From contig CALNVZ010003426.1 in the NCBI GenBank assembly GCA_940671915.1, forward strand, positions 38,568,279 to 38,632,278: a stretch of 64,000 bases of DNA. The letters run 5' to 3'. The translations under genes and the position numbers were made by a program. The notes beneath the pieces were generated by a model. The model was given only the letters and a program-made list of their open reading frames with translations. It searched no databases and was not told the DNA's origin. Positions 44,601-52,361 of this stretch are shown here, piece after piece; positions within the stretch are counted from its first letter, which is position 1; every line of letters starts with the position of its first letter. The DNA comes from Paracentrotus lividus (taxonomy: Eukaryota; Echinodermata; Echinoidea; Camarodonta; Echinidae).

Positions 44601-45215
44601 AGATTGGAAAATGGAAACTGTGTAAATTGTCTTTATTTTTTTGGTTCACCATACCTAACGAGGTCTTCATTACGTTTTCTGCCTCTCTCTCTCTCTCTCT
44701 TCGCCTCTCTTCTATTTAAAGTTCTAACCCTCACCCCTAGTTCTTGGATTCGAATCTCCGTATTCGAATCTCCGTATACGAAATTCTCAAGTAACCCGAT
44801 ACAGTATTATGTATATATTGTTGCCCGAAATATAATTGTAGTGTACAATATCTATAACAGTAATATTCCTCTTATCATGGATAGGCTATAATACATTAAT
44901 AAAACATGAAAATACATTTAAACATAATGCAGTATATAGGCTTACAACGGCCGGGGGCCTTAATTCCCATCTCGTACGCATCACTCGATCAGACAAGAAC
45001 GTGTCGCCTATATATAGTTTCATAATGATATGGTTAATACCTGTTATGGTGACACTTCCATTGAATTCTTCTTTGAAGGCAATGAAGAGAACATTGTAGC
45101 TGTAGAGTATTCCAAAGAGTACAGTGTAAACCAGGAACGAAGCCCCAACGACTATCCACCGCCTTGGCAGTTGGCAAACCTGCCGCCTCCTACCAGCACC
45201 CATCATCGCAGTCAT
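16655..45215 (-). CDS. SLC16/monocarboxylate-transporter-like MFS protein, six coding exons
   Basis: A plasma-membrane 12-helix permease of the MFS, SLC16 branch. Exons in transcription order are 45215-45041, 20931-20635, 19935-19295, 18393-18168, 17641-17498 and 16911-16655, giving 579 aa. Intron phases 1,1,0,1,1 all agree. Family landmarks are TM1 followed by 'ITGWVGSI' across the first junction, 'NNVRSIAI..TGTSLG' then 'SKYGWR' before TM6, a large acidic and basic cytosolic loop (about residues 190-345), and 'DNTGSYTSAIW' before TM12. Two classic signatures are weak. The DGGWGW of TM1 is replaced by PRRW, and the TM8 Asp/Arg pair needed for proton-coupled monocarboxylate transport in MCT1 (family knowledge) is Asn396/Lys400. 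The substrate is therefore unlikely to be simple proton-coupled lactate (inference). Intron 1 is about 24.1 kb and repeat-filled. Linking exon 1 to the rest rests on phase and motif continuity. Confidence 0.82.
16912..17497 (-). other. Transporter intron 5
   Basis: 17165-17410 has scattered dyads (GAACTAAGCTGTGAGCTTAGTTC) and repeated ATCGG/CCGAT words. This suggests a decayed small foldback, but no clear ends are seen. Confidence 0.35.
17498..17641 (-). CDS. Transporter exon 5 (TM10-TM11)
   Basis: 144 bp, phase 1 to phase 1. Acceptor CTCTACAG|TA, donor chosen as GTAG|GTAGGC because only this keeps frame with exon 6 and gives LLGSLVGESID. A GTAGGT donor 4 bp earlier breaks the frame. Confidence 0.87.
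17642..18167 (-). other. Transporter intron 4
   Basis: AT-rich, with A-runs near 17917-17935. No further feature recognised. Confidence 0.4.
18168..18393 (-). CDS. Transporter exon 4 (TM8-TM9)
   Basis: 226 bp, phase 0 to phase 1. Acceptor TGCACAG|AT at 18394, donor TTG|GTTAGT. Contains SIIGLSNLAGKILMSLVGEY, the TM8 segment in which MCT1-like transporters carry Asp and Arg. Here they are Asn and Lys. Confidence 0.9.
18394..18857 (-). other. Transporter intron 3, proximal part
   Basis: Includes a poly-A run of about 28 bp ending at 18800. No clear element boundary. Confidence 0.4.
18858..19282. repeat. TTGGTCTA foldback minisatellite
   Basis: The first half repeats TTTGGTCTAAT at about 17-20 bp spacing (18870-19065). 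The second half (19095-19280) carries the reverse complement ATTAGACCAA at similar spacing, so the whole is an inverted array. It lies in intron 3, 13 bp from the exon 3 donor. A longer relative with a 31-bp unit is at 49830-50330. Confidence 0.85.
19295..19935 (-). CDS. Transporter exon 3 (TM5-TM6, cytosolic loop, TM7)
   Basis: 641 bp, phase 1 to phase 0. Acceptor TACAG|GT, donor CTG|GTGAGT. Encodes SKYGWR, TM6, then a hydrophilic loop of roughly 155 residues with a short internal duplication (NPKSGLANPKSG), then TM7. Long loops here are typical of SLC16. Intron 3 starts 13 bp before a TTGGTCTA foldback array. Confidence 0.9.
19994..20590. mobile_element. GAGACGTCTC-family element in transporter intron 2
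   Basis: The right end reversed is AGGGTGGTATCTTACTTTGCGG and the left end is TAGTGGTGATATCTTACC. The interior holds about ten GGAGACGTCTCC words, CATGAGACAG and TTTGAGATGG. It almost fills the intron between exons 3 and 2. Confidence 0.75.
20635..20931 (-). CDS. Transporter exon 2 (TM2-TM5 region)
   Basis: 297 bp, phase 1 to phase 1. Acceptor ATAG|GT at 20932, donor CG|GTGAGT at 20634. Contains WVGSISVGLSLLVAP, the Gly-rich VVFGFAGGVLT and the degenerate second SLC16 signature region (HFPEDNNVRSIAI). Confidence 0.9.
20945..21834. other. Transporter intron 1, proximal repeats
   Basis: 21105-21180 resembles the 'GGGAAAACCTATATTAT' foldback end of 42-43.7 kb. Short ATTCAAATT tandem copies follow at 21180-21200, then AT-rich DNA and a poly-C run at 21752-21763. 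No gene. Confidence 0.4.
21828..21895 (+). repeat. tRNA-like SINE fragment
   Basis: Contains an A-box-like TTAGTGGTCTAGTGGATTA and a B-box-like GGACCGAATTCGAACC at tRNA-like spacing. It does not form a full cloverleaf, so it is a SINE head and not a tRNA gene. Confidence 0.5.
22215..22847 (+). pseudogene. Degenerate non-LTR retrotransposon reverse transcriptase, C-terminal part
   Basis: Three frames together encode recognisable pieces of the region after the catalytic domain: ESPKFLGIYIDSDLSWK..H, then YGILAWGNG and HTRPLFLKNKLLRIDDIY, then NLFHLPRTRT and GPKLWSDLP, ending with HTFKCKLKCHLL. This order is standard for CR1/RTE/Jockey-type LINEs (family knowledge). At least three frameshifts and several stops make it dead. 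The sequence is cut at 22848 by a hAT-like insertion and resumes at 24267. Confidence 0.85.
22848..24266. mobile_element. hAT-like insertion with CAGGGGC tips, in the LINE
   Basis: The left tip is CAGGGGCTATCCAGGGG and the right tip, reversed, is CAGGGGCGTATCCTGG. The flanks are ATTAAAG at 22841-22847 and 24267-24273, a 7-bp match close to the 8 bp expected for hAT. Inside, 23077-23110 carries another such tip (CAGTGGTGGATCCCGG). 23290-23700 has degenerate coding-like sequence (LEERLNAVDP, RTLPWTMIANRS) that I could not assign. It may be a transposase relic. Confidence 0.7.
24340..24880. repeat. About 240-bp tandem duplication with internal inverted copies
   Basis: GCCGAGATGCTG.TCGTCATTCTACAA occurs near 24382 and 24623. 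GATGACATCATCCCG at 24521 and 24794 is the inverse of the segment near 24730. Probably part of the LINE 3' untranslated region or a nested foldback. Confidence 0.6.
24890..25170 (+). mobile_element. 3' end of a non-LTR retrotransposon with (ACTGA)n tail
   Basis: AT-rich 3' UTR-like sequence with AATAAAC followed by CTGAACTGAA pentamer copies at 25139-25170. Short tandem tails are typical of CR1/L2-type elements. With 22215-22847 it probably forms one LINE interrupted by the 22848-24266 insertion. Confidence 0.65.
25171..26552. other. Transporter intron 1, mixed repeats
   Basis: Poly-A at 25533-25553 followed by a hAT-like right tip (CCTGGAAACGCCACTG, ending 25591). (GT)n microsatellite at 25860-25910. 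The rest is AT-rich and unassigned. Confidence 0.5.
26553..26911 (-). mobile_element. tRNA-derived SINE flanked by an 80-bp direct repeat
   Basis: On the minus strand, A-box GGCCTAGTGGTAGAGTCGC and B-box AGGTTCAAATCCCGC lie about 40 bp apart (26670-26735). A direct repeat of about 80 bp (26553-26634 and 26830-26911, starting ATTGAATGATAAGGC) brackets it. A diverged copy sits at 31785-32060. Confidence 0.7.
27121..27410. repeat. 15-bp minisatellite GGCAGAGGTAAAAAT, forward arm
   Basis: About 19 nearly exact copies of GGCAGAGGTAAAAAT, with variants GTAATAAT and GCAAAAAT. The open frames across it (MAEVK repeats on one strand, LPFLP on the other) come only from the 15-bp period. Confidence 0.95.
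29985..30592. repeat. 15-bp minisatellite, reverse arm
   Basis: The inverse of the 27121-27410 unit (CCTCTGCCATTTTTA). It is clean only at 30480-30592. The rest is full of single-base insertions and deletions, unlike the forward arm. Confidence 0.9.
30599..31026. mobile_element. 428-bp MITE with 34-bp perfect inverted ends
   Basis: Begins TGTTACGACCGGTAATGTCG and ends with its exact inverse, with identity through GACGCATAATG. The interior carries SINE-like TTGGATTCGAACCTC and an (AAT)n run at 30705-30730. A second, indel-rich copy is at 37528-38003. Confidence 0.85.
31290..31405. repeat. 16-bp GAGGACAACTCCCCCG minisatellite broken by a gap
   Basis: Copies of GGAGGACAACTCCCCC lead into N at 31371-31395. 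Longer arrays are at 38310-38680 (same strand) and 40548-40935 (opposite strand). Confidence 0.85.
31371..31395. other. Assembly gap (25 N)
   Basis: Short placeholder gap inside the 16-bp minisatellite. The right flank does not continue the array. Confidence 0.99.
31500..38690. repeat. Second, indel-rich copy of the 26.5-31.3 kb block
   Basis: Collinear with the first copy: 31785-32060 with 26553-26760 (SINE), 32195-32340 with 26840-26980, 32700-33065 with the 15-bp array, 33925-34030 with 28005-28100, 36880-37530 with the reverse arm, and 37530-38345 with 30600-31330. Differences are mostly single-base insertions and deletions every few bases. 34500-36800 has no clear counterpart. It contains a 75-codon frame at 34666-34893 that loosely resembles a LINE C-terminus (TPWNKL). 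Confidence 0.75.
38310..38680. repeat. Degenerate GAGGACAACTCCCCCG array
   Basis: Same 16-bp unit as at 31290, heavily varied. It faces the opposite-strand array at 40548-40935, so 38.3-40.9 kb forms a foldback with a 1.9-kb spacer. Confidence 0.75.
38700..40540. other. Spacer of the 16-bp foldback
   Basis: 38770-39020 is GC-rich with repeated CGGTC/GTCCG words, probably another decayed array. The remainder is AT-rich. The open frames at 39086-39304 and 39444-39731 match no family I know. A long T run lies at 40010-40027. Confidence 0.4.
40548..40935. repeat. GAGGACAACTCCCCCG array, inverted
   Basis: About 20 copies of TTGTCCTCCGGGGGAG, the reverse of the 38310-38680 unit. It is flanked by GATACGGTTCTAAATGG, which resembles the inverse of the GTAAGGGTTCTAGG that flanks the other arm. 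Confidence 0.9.
41025..41900. repeat. CTCGCGCTTCGCGCTCGC dispersed/tandem repeat
   Basis: Cores at about 41360, 41724 and 41806 are preceded by TTTTCGGCT and followed by ATT-rich spacers. They are the reverse orientation of the 8.3-8.8 kb repeat. A (TA)n run is at 41638-41665. Confidence 0.75.
42063..43707. mobile_element. Foldback with microsatellite tips, 1.6 kb
   Basis: The left end is (TAT)n then GGTTTTCCCGCTCAATTTCAT. The right end is its inverse, GAACTTGAGCGGGAAAACC then (ATT)n. Between lie degenerate arrays of AAATGAAATTGA words and a GAGACGTCTC-family member. Related ends occur near 7080 and 21170. Confidence 0.65.
42430..42695. mobile_element. GAGACGTCTC-family element
   Basis: TCATGAGACGGATTTGAGAC at the left and CATCTCCGTGAAGTGAGATAC at the right match the 20-kb member. 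The middle has GGAGACGTCTCAGAGACG. Confidence 0.65.
43708..45040. other. Transporter intron 1, distal part
   Basis: AT-rich DNA with poly-G at 44170-44179 and (CT)n at 44680-44700. No exon or element recognised. Confidence 0.4.
45041..45215 (-). CDS. Transporter exon 1 (N-terminus and TM1)
   Basis: Starts at ATG 45215 and encodes 58 residues plus one base. An Arg-rich N-terminus leads into TM1 (WIVVGASFLVYTVLFGILYS). The donor is CAG|GTATTA at 45040. It lies 24 kb from exon 2, but the codon split G|GT and the resulting ITGWVGSI match SLC16 proteins. An unlinked gene is possible but less likely. Confidence 0.75.
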
Positions 45216-45298
45216 TCCGCGACGGGATGTTGCTTGCCTAGTAAACTGTTTGTGCGGGAGCTACCAGGGAACAATAGTCAGTTTATATGAACCAACGT

Positions 45299-45334
<36 letters not shown>

Positions 45335-45862
45335 TGCGCTTTGGGATGTTGGATTCATATGCGTCAAATCACTGGCAACCGAAGTTAGAGAGAGGGAGAG
45401 AAAGAGAGAGAGAGAGAGAGTTGCGCGTGGTTCGATATTCAAACCTGGTCAATCCAAGGAGGTTGTAGAGATGTGGTGTTGCGTAATACTTCTGCCCTCC
45501 ATTTGACCTCCTTGGTCAATCGATTATTAGTATGGCGGGTGTGATGGGAGGGGCATGGATACGACAGGCGCTCGGAGAGGAGGGATACACTGGGGGTGGG
45601 GGGGGGGGTGTCAGGGGCGAAGTAGAACTGTGAATGTGGGAGGGGGAGTGACAAAATAAGCATGTGAACGTATCTACCACCCCTTCCAAAATCGTAAATT
45701 GGCCTACGTTTGCGGACCCATAAGGCTCGATCAACAGACCGATTGCGAAGCATGCTAATTTTTCATATAATCCCCTAAAAATAATCACTTTAATTCCTTT
45801 TGCTATGATCCGCAAACGCGAAACATGCCGTTTATTTTATACTTTAGCCAAGTTGCTTTAGC
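45216..45862. other. Upstream flank of the transporter gene
   Basis: Carries (GA)n tracts at 45299-45328 and 45395-45420 and a poly-G run near 45594-45608. The promoter is expected here, but no TATA box is evident. Confidence 0.45.
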
Positions 45863-45947
45863 AGTGGCGGATCCAGGCAAGGGCGCCCCTTATAATTCAA
45901 ATTTTTGGACTGCGTCCCTTTTTTCGAATTCTTGATCCGCCTCTGTT
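45863..45947. mobile_element. Tiny hAT-like MITE (about 85 bp)
   Basis: CAGTGGCGGATCCAGG at the left and TTGATCCGCCTCTG at the right form inverted tips around a short AT-rich middle. The target duplication is not clear. Confidence 0.55.
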
Positions 45948-45949
45948 AA

Positions 45950-47429
45950 AATGATCCGAACACAAAGAATTGTATGCCATCATAAAGAAGTAACTGTTTA
46001 ACTATACGCTCCTTCTACATGTTCAAAAAACACCAGTTGTGATGAGCGAATCGATTTTTTTTTAATAGGCCATTAATGAGCTTAAAAAATAAAAAGCATA
46101 CATTCTTTATTCCTTATTATTTCCTTTGATAATGATAATTCTATTATGCAAATGCGATGCGCAAGCATTTTTTTTTCACTGAGTGAATTGAAAACAAGAC
46201 TAGACCTATTGTTTCAAATAGGGAGGCCTAACTTTTATGAGAGGGCAAAGCGTGGGCCCAATATCTTTGTGCTACCTGAAAACAAAGGATTAAAAATAAA
46301 TACCATTATTCAAGCGTGATCGAAGCACGGGAGGAATTTTGTTTGTTTGTTGATAAAGGAAATGAAAACAAGGCATTTAGATACAGATAATATATTATTT
46401 CGGTTTAAAACTGGTAAAGCGCTTTAAAGGGATGCAGTAACATTGAATGATATTCAAATCATATTTATTTGATTTAGCTTATTTTGCCAACATAATTATA
46501 AACACTTAGGTCAGTCTGGTATCTCTTCAAAATTGCAAGCTAATTGCTTGCTTTACCTTCGAGATATCAATGATTTCATACTCAAAATTTATAAACCAAC
46601 ACCGGATGGTTTATAAAACCATGTGCTTTTCCACACACCCATTTCCTGTTGCAAAGTCCCCCGTCTCTAGCGGCCTGGTGGGTTATCAGCAGAGGGTACT
46701 GGTGTTCGGCTGTATATGCTTGGCATTGTTTGTTACACTGTTTTAAGGCAGTAAATGACTCCCATTTGATCTGAAACTTTCAGTAGTTTGTTTTTACTGT
46801 TGGAACAATATAATTTTATTAATCTTGATATAATTGCTCTTGTTTTTGAAAGTTACTCAATCCCTTTAAAGGAAACCAGTTTATGATTTTTTCCCCCATT
46901 TTGCAATGATTTTATCTTGATATACGTACCTCTTAGAAGTGAAGATACGACTTTTTCATTTTTTACGTGTGTGAAAACACAAATAGATATTCTGGAGAAA
47001 AGTTTTTATTAAGTCAACAATCATGTTTTTTCTTCTTTATTTTCATTAACGTTTTATACGTCTCAAAATACCGAATATAGAATTAAATAAACATGTTGTT
47101 CTGCAAATTAACAAACCCTCTAAAATCAGTAATATAAACATTCGAAAAAAATACTACATTAAACCCGTATTCGTCTATTCAGTGAATTAATAATGTAAAG
47201 GACTATTCATTAATCGTCTAGGAAACTTTTAGTTTGCCAACTCTAATAATGATATTACTATTTCTAAGAATTTTTTTTCACAAGCGACGGGCCCCCTTTA
47301 AAATTTCCGTATGCGCCCCCTCCATTTCCGCCTATTTCAAAATCCAAGATCCGCCCAGCATGCCCAGGCCACGTCAATTCACTGGCCAGGAAACGTACAG
47401 ATAGGACACAGAAAACAGAATCGGAAATA
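45950..47429. other. Intergenic, mostly unassigned
   Basis: AT-rich. 47280-47355 holds another CAGTGGCGGATC-type right end (CCAAGATCCGCC). Nothing else recognised. Confidence 0.45.
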
Positions 47430-47887
47430 CAGTCTGTGTCAAATAAAATGGTACAAGTGGAAAACATTTTTTTATACTGATATGAAGATTAATCACAGCC
47501 TGCTCTTGTTTGGTATTTTCATAAAGCAGGAAGATCACACTTTCACATGCAATTTTTTTCATCACCGTGACATTTGGTGTTGTAATTTTTGAAATATGAC
47601 TAGTTTTCTACGATCAACAAAAATCCATTTTTCGCACGCCGTCCCATGCCTTTGTGTTTAGGTTTCGCATAATGACCATGACGTGCTCAATTTCGATTTG
47701 TTCCTCGTCGCACAAAATTTAGCATAACTTTTGTTTTACGAGAGCAAATTATACAGAACAATTAAAGCGCATCAGCAAGGAAAATCTTTTGGCTTTATTT
47801 TGGGACCACATACACACATAATTTGATAATATTTCACACCTAAATATATTTTTTTGCGACTGTACCATTTTTTTTTGACACAGACTG
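47430..47887. mobile_element. TA-flanked MITE, CAGTCTGTGTCAAA tips (copy 1)
   Basis: CAGTCTGTGTCAAATAAAATGG at the left and its inverse at the right. TA at 47428-47429 and 47888-47889. It is 458 bp and lies in the opposite orientation to the copy at 55917-56363. Tc1/mariner-type ends, no coding capacity. Confidence 0.88.
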
Positions 47888-47889
47888 TA

Positions 47890-48923
47890 GTGTAGGTAGC
47901 GCAGAGGGCTACTTGAGACATCAACTACAGTTCAACATTTAGCTAGAGTTAACTCCCTTTTACATTATACAATCAACAATAATTTCGCTGTCATCTCCCT
48001 TATAAACGAATAAAATAATTTTTATAACTAACTTTATAACTTTAAGATTTTTACGCAACTTTTTTTAGACACGGTATTCGAGAATTCAATTGTAAACATT
48101 CGGTATAGACATATAGCAGTGTATTTCACATGCGTATAGCTCAACGATACTATATATTTTTTTTTAATTAGGCAAAAAAATTTACTAATGTTTAGCTAAG
48201 ACGAGTGCCTTAATAATTTTAAACAATAAAAGAAAGAAGATTGATGATTTAAAAAAAAAAAAATATATATATATATAAATATATTAAAATTTAAAGAGTC
48301 AAAGACGATTTAAAATGGTTTAAATGGCTGATAAAATGTGGGTTGATCAACATGTTTACATGTTGAAATGGGGCGCCAGGAATGTAAGGTACGCATTCAT
48401 TGTTGACCCAGTTCTATTGAACCATTGGCGCGCCCGGAATGTAACATACGCGGGTATTATATTGTTGACGCTGCCGCGTAAACAGGTGGTCATATGCGAA
48501 TTGCATATATTGGAATGTGCGCGTTTATTTCTGCAACGCTTACGTACAAACAGCGGCCGAAAATGCACCATTCTTCGTCGTGGCTTGATTGTGAACGGAC
48601 GCTTATATCTTTGAGTCAAAAATTTACCCACCACGGGGTCTACACGGTGGTCCTCTACTACTCCCCATTATCTCCAACCTTAAAATGAGTTTGCTTGTAT
48701 GATGGTAAAAGCAAGAAATGATTGGTGGCTATAGAATGTATAGGCATATGCGCATACAGAAATAAAGGAATAATGTGAAGTAGCGGACGTCCGTGAAATA
48801 TTTGACGTTGGCATTGGAGAGTTAGGTGCAGGAGGTGTCGTAGTAGGCAGAAATATTCCACCGTTCTCGGGATATTTTCTAATATTTTCTAATAATATTT
48901 ATTTATTTTTTAAAAAGATTTTC
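47890..48923. other. Intergenic, unassigned
   Basis: 48325-48560 contains a short duplicated motif (GGCGC..GGAATGTAA..TACGC at about 48371 and 48428) and open frames on both strands that resemble no known protein. Confidence 0.4.
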
Positions 48924-49041
48924 CCATCAACCGGTGGAACTATATCAGCATTACGTTTTCTAAAACGCCTTTCGTGGCTGCTTTTAAGCCATGTACAAAG
49001 TCAATGGCAGGCGATTTTGAAGCCATTTTGACTAGCCCCGG

Positions 49042-49066
49042 GACGCCGCCACGAAGTGGCGGCGTC
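49042..49066. other. Terminal hairpin, 11-bp stem, GAA loop
   Basis: GACGCCGCCAC, GAA, GTGGCGGCGTC: perfect stem, 9 bp inside the left end of the 5.5-kb element. The 3-kb foldback was inserted exactly at its outer right edge. Confidence 0.85.
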
Positions 49067-49089
49067 TATGGCAAGCCGTTTGTACCATA

Positions 49090-49725
49090 ATCCTGATAAA
49101 CTTAGTTTATCGCCGATAAACTCAGTTTATCGACCGATAAACTAAGTTTATCGCTCGAAAAACTCTGTTTATCGACGATAAACTCAGTTTTTCGCCGATA
49201 AACTAAGTTTATCACTTGAAAAACAAGGTTTCTCTCGAAAAACTCTGTTTATCATCGAAAAACTAAGTTTATCGCCGATAAACAGAGTTTTTCTTGATAA
49301 ACTTAGTTTTTCACTTGAAAAGCAGAGTTTCTAGCGATAAACCTAGTTTTTCACCGAAAAACTCTGTTTATCGGCGATAAACTCAGTTTATCGAGTGATA
49401 AACTTAGTTTTTCAAAAGACAATGTCGATAAACTTAGTTTTTCAACCGATAAACTGAGTTTATCGGTGATATTATTATAAGTTTATCTAATTTATGGTAC
49501 GTTTGGCATGCCATAGGTCGCCGTTTGTACCATAAATTTGATAAACTTAGTTTATCGACCGAACCTAAGTTTATCGCTCGAAAAATTGTTTATCGGCGAT
49601 AAACTTTTTTTCAAAGACAATGTCGATAAACTGAGTTTTTCGTTTGATAAACAGATTTTCAACTGATAAACTCAGTTTATCCAAATTCGATAAACTCAGT
49701 TTATCGAATTCGATAAACACAGTTA
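49090..49725. repeat. Array of GATAAACTnAGTTTATC dyads, left arm
   Basis: Dyads of about 18 bp with 2-4-bp spacers. Each half-site is GATAAAC or GAAAAAC (TTTATC or TTTTTC on the other side), and the central bases vary. There are at least 16 units in the first block, then a gap with a repeat of the TIR end, then a shorter second block. Confidence 0.9.
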
Positions 49726-49829
49726 TTCACTCTGTGTCGGTGTGGGCGCCATTAAATCTCTAGCTCGATCTGTGTGCAGCGCGATAGACGCGGAAATTCA
49801 TCGGGAACGCAGTACATGCGGCGGTAAAA

Positions 49830-50330
49830 CACCTATTGGTCTAAACCTATTGGTCCACTAGCCAATAGGTCTACCTCCATTCGGTCTACACCCTAATGGT
49901 CCATAACATTTTGGTCTACACCCGATTGGTCCACTAACAATTGGTCTAAACAATTGGTCACTCACCAGTTGGTCTAAATCCAATTGGTCACTCACAGTTG
50001 GTCTACATCCAATTGGTCCACTCACATTGGTCATAATGGTCACTCACAATTGGTCTACCCATTGGTCCACTCACCAGATTGGTCTACATCCATTGGTCCA
50101 CTCACCAGTTGGTCTACATTCAATTGGTCCACTCACCAGTTGGTTCACATCCAATTGGTCCACTCACCAGTTGTTTACATCCATTGGTCCACTCACCATT
50201 GGTCTACATCCAATTGGTCCACTCACCAATTGGTCTACATCCAATTGGTCCATGCACTACCATTGGTCTACATCCCAATTGTCCACTCAACAATTGGTCT
50301 ACAACCAATAACTGATCCGCTAACCATGTG
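49830..50330. repeat. 31-bp TTGGTCTA/TTGGTCCA minisatellite
   Basis: Repeats of TTGGTCTACATCCAA followed by TTGGTCCACTCACCA. Short inverse copies at 51385-51440 show that the array is one arm of an inverted structure. The WSTHQLV-rich frames are by-products of the repeat. Confidence 0.9.
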
Positions 50331-50536
50331 TTGTATCAATTTTTAGTAGGGGAGTGGCAGACTATAAATTTTTAAGGGGGCTCCGTGAGGGAGTGTTGTG
50401 CAATTTTTTTTCGGAACTTCGGCCGTCATACATGGCAAAAAATTGAGCAAAAATTAAAACAAAAAAACCCCTAAATATTTGGAAAAATATACATGATTTG
50501 AGCGATTGACCATCTTATACCTACCCCACTAGCGGA

Positions 50537-51062
50537 GATCTAGGGGGACGAGGGCGCGTTGCCCCCCCCCAGCCCTATTGCGGCGCAAAAAGGGGGGAAG
50601 AGAAGAAAAAAGCAGAGAAAGGGAAAGGAAAAGGGGAAGGAGAAAAAGAAGAGAGAGAGAAGAGAGAGAGAAGAAGATGTAAAGTGAAAACAGTACTAAA
50701 AATAAAAGGAAATAAAGCTAGGTGTAGATTTTCGCTCGCGCTTCGCGCTCGCATTGTTTACTTAAATCAGTAGGACTATCTTTAATAAGCAGGCCACCCC
50801 AAAAATTATATAATATATATATAAAAATAGCACTGTTTTCAGGTTTTAATAATCAAAAGTTTCGGCTCGCGCTTAACGCTCGCATTTCATTAAAAAAAAA
50901 AACACACATTAGCTTCTTCATGAAATTTGAAAAGAAAAGGGTTTTCAAAATTCTTCTGCTATAGACTTATGACACCCCCCTGCTGTTCATCGAGGGAAAT
51001 TTTTGATGAAGAATTTTCCCGCTGCCCCCCCCCCTATTGGAGAATGCGGGGATCCGCCGCCT
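50537..51062. mobile_element. hAT-like element with GCGGAGATCTAGG / GGATCCGCCG ends
   Basis: Polypurine DNA (50590-50700) and two CTCGCGCTTCGCGCTCGC-type cores (50725-50885) lie between the ends. Resembles the elements at 8116 and 22848. Confidence 0.5.
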
Positions 51063-51564
51063 TCCCCTCTACGGCTGATTTATGAGCTCGTGATGGTTGG
51101 CGAAGGCTGGAAATTTGAAAAGTTACCCCCCCCCCCCCCCCCTGCTTATGCTCGTCCAGCGTGACGCTCCAAATTAATTTTCAAATTGAGAAACATGAAA
51201 AAGGCTAATATGATTAAAATAAGCTGATATACCATGACCTAGTGTTGGCCGAAATTTTCAACCCCCCCCCCGGAAGGTCACCATATATGAGAGCCAATAG
51301 GGGTTATATAGGGTGAGGTCGCTCGGCGATCGCAATTACTAGTCCAATTCATGAAAATATATAAGACAAGGATGCGTAGTACATGCATCCAATTGGATGT
51401 GGACCAAAACATAGTAGACCAATTGGTTGTGGACCAAATGCCTAGTAGAAGTACAGGCGAACGTCGACAACGCACATGCGATATATATGTGGTTTCCCAT
51501 ATATGCACGTTACTACATGTTGTATGTTGCTCACAGCGCCCACTATTGTTAAAGCTTAAATAAC

Positions 51565-52075
51565 CGTGTTTATCGAATCCCGATAAACTTAGTTTTTCGG
51601 TCGATAAACTGAGTTTTTCGAAAAACTGTGTTTATCGAATTGAAAAACTCAGTTTATCGAGTGATAAACTTAGTTTTTCGGTAGATAAACAAAGTTTTTC
51701 AATAAAGAATTGATAAACAGAGTTTATCAAGAAACTCTGTTTTTCAAGTGAAAAGAGAGTTTTTTCAAGTGAAAAGCAGAGTTTTTCGAAAAACTCTGTT
51801 TATCAGCGATAAACTGAGTTTTTCAATTTGATAAACAAAGTTTATCAAGAAACTCTGCTTTTCAAGTGAAAAACTAAGTTTGTCAAGAAAAACTCTGTTT
51901 ATCGGTGATAAACAGAGTTTTTCGAGAGAAACCTTGTTTTTCAAGTGATAAACTTAGTTTATCGGCGAAAAACTGAGTTTATCGTCGATAAACAGAGTTT
52001 TTCGAGCGATAAACTTAGTTTATCGGTCGATAAACTGAGTTTATCGGCGATAAACTAAGTTTATCAGGATTATAG
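51565..52075. repeat. Array of GATAAACTnAGTTTATC dyads, right arm
   Basis: Inverse of 49090-49490. The outermost 90 bp is almost identical between arms. The inner part has diverged and carries extra AAAAGAGAG and AAAAGCAGAG variants. Confidence 0.9.
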
Positions 52076-52361
52076 TACAAACGGCTTGCCATAGGCGTCC
52101 TGAAGTAAACATACACATCTGGCCCAAGCTCACCGTCTTCCCCAATAAAACGATGAAATTCAACCCCCCAAAAAATGTTTATAACAAATGATACACATAC
52201 ATGCAACTGCACTCTACCTAAGCATACCAACCGGAATATGGTGAATAAAACAAACGTGAATAGCTCCAAGAATAAGAAGATTTTGGGGGTTTTCGTCAGT
52301 ATCGTAATTGGCCCGATTCGCACATATTGATAAAAGCTGGAATAAAAGGGGACCCTGGATT

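Larger units (their letters stand above)
49067..52093. mobile_element. 3-kb foldback with arms of 18-bp dyads
   Basis: Ends TATGGCAAGCCGTTTGTAC and its inverse. GGCGTC is repeated at 49061-49066 and 52094-52099. Arms 49090-49490 and 51563-52075 are arrays of GATAAACT-AGTTTATC dyads. An internal partial repeat of the left end lies at 49500-49725. The middle holds a TTGGTCTA array and a hAT-like insertion. No gene. Confidence 0.8.

Noticed and set aside
48324..48634. Overlapping frames of more than 90 codons on both strands
   Set aside because: No similarity to known proteins. The stretch is explained by a short duplicated GC-rich motif.
49090..49490. CRISPR-like array
   Set aside because: Units are contiguous variable dyads with 2-4-bp spacers, inside a eukaryotic foldback. 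There are no unique spacers and no cas genes.
49984..50346. WSTHQLV-type repeat protein
   Set aside because: Product of the 31-bp TTGGTCTA minisatellite read in all frames.
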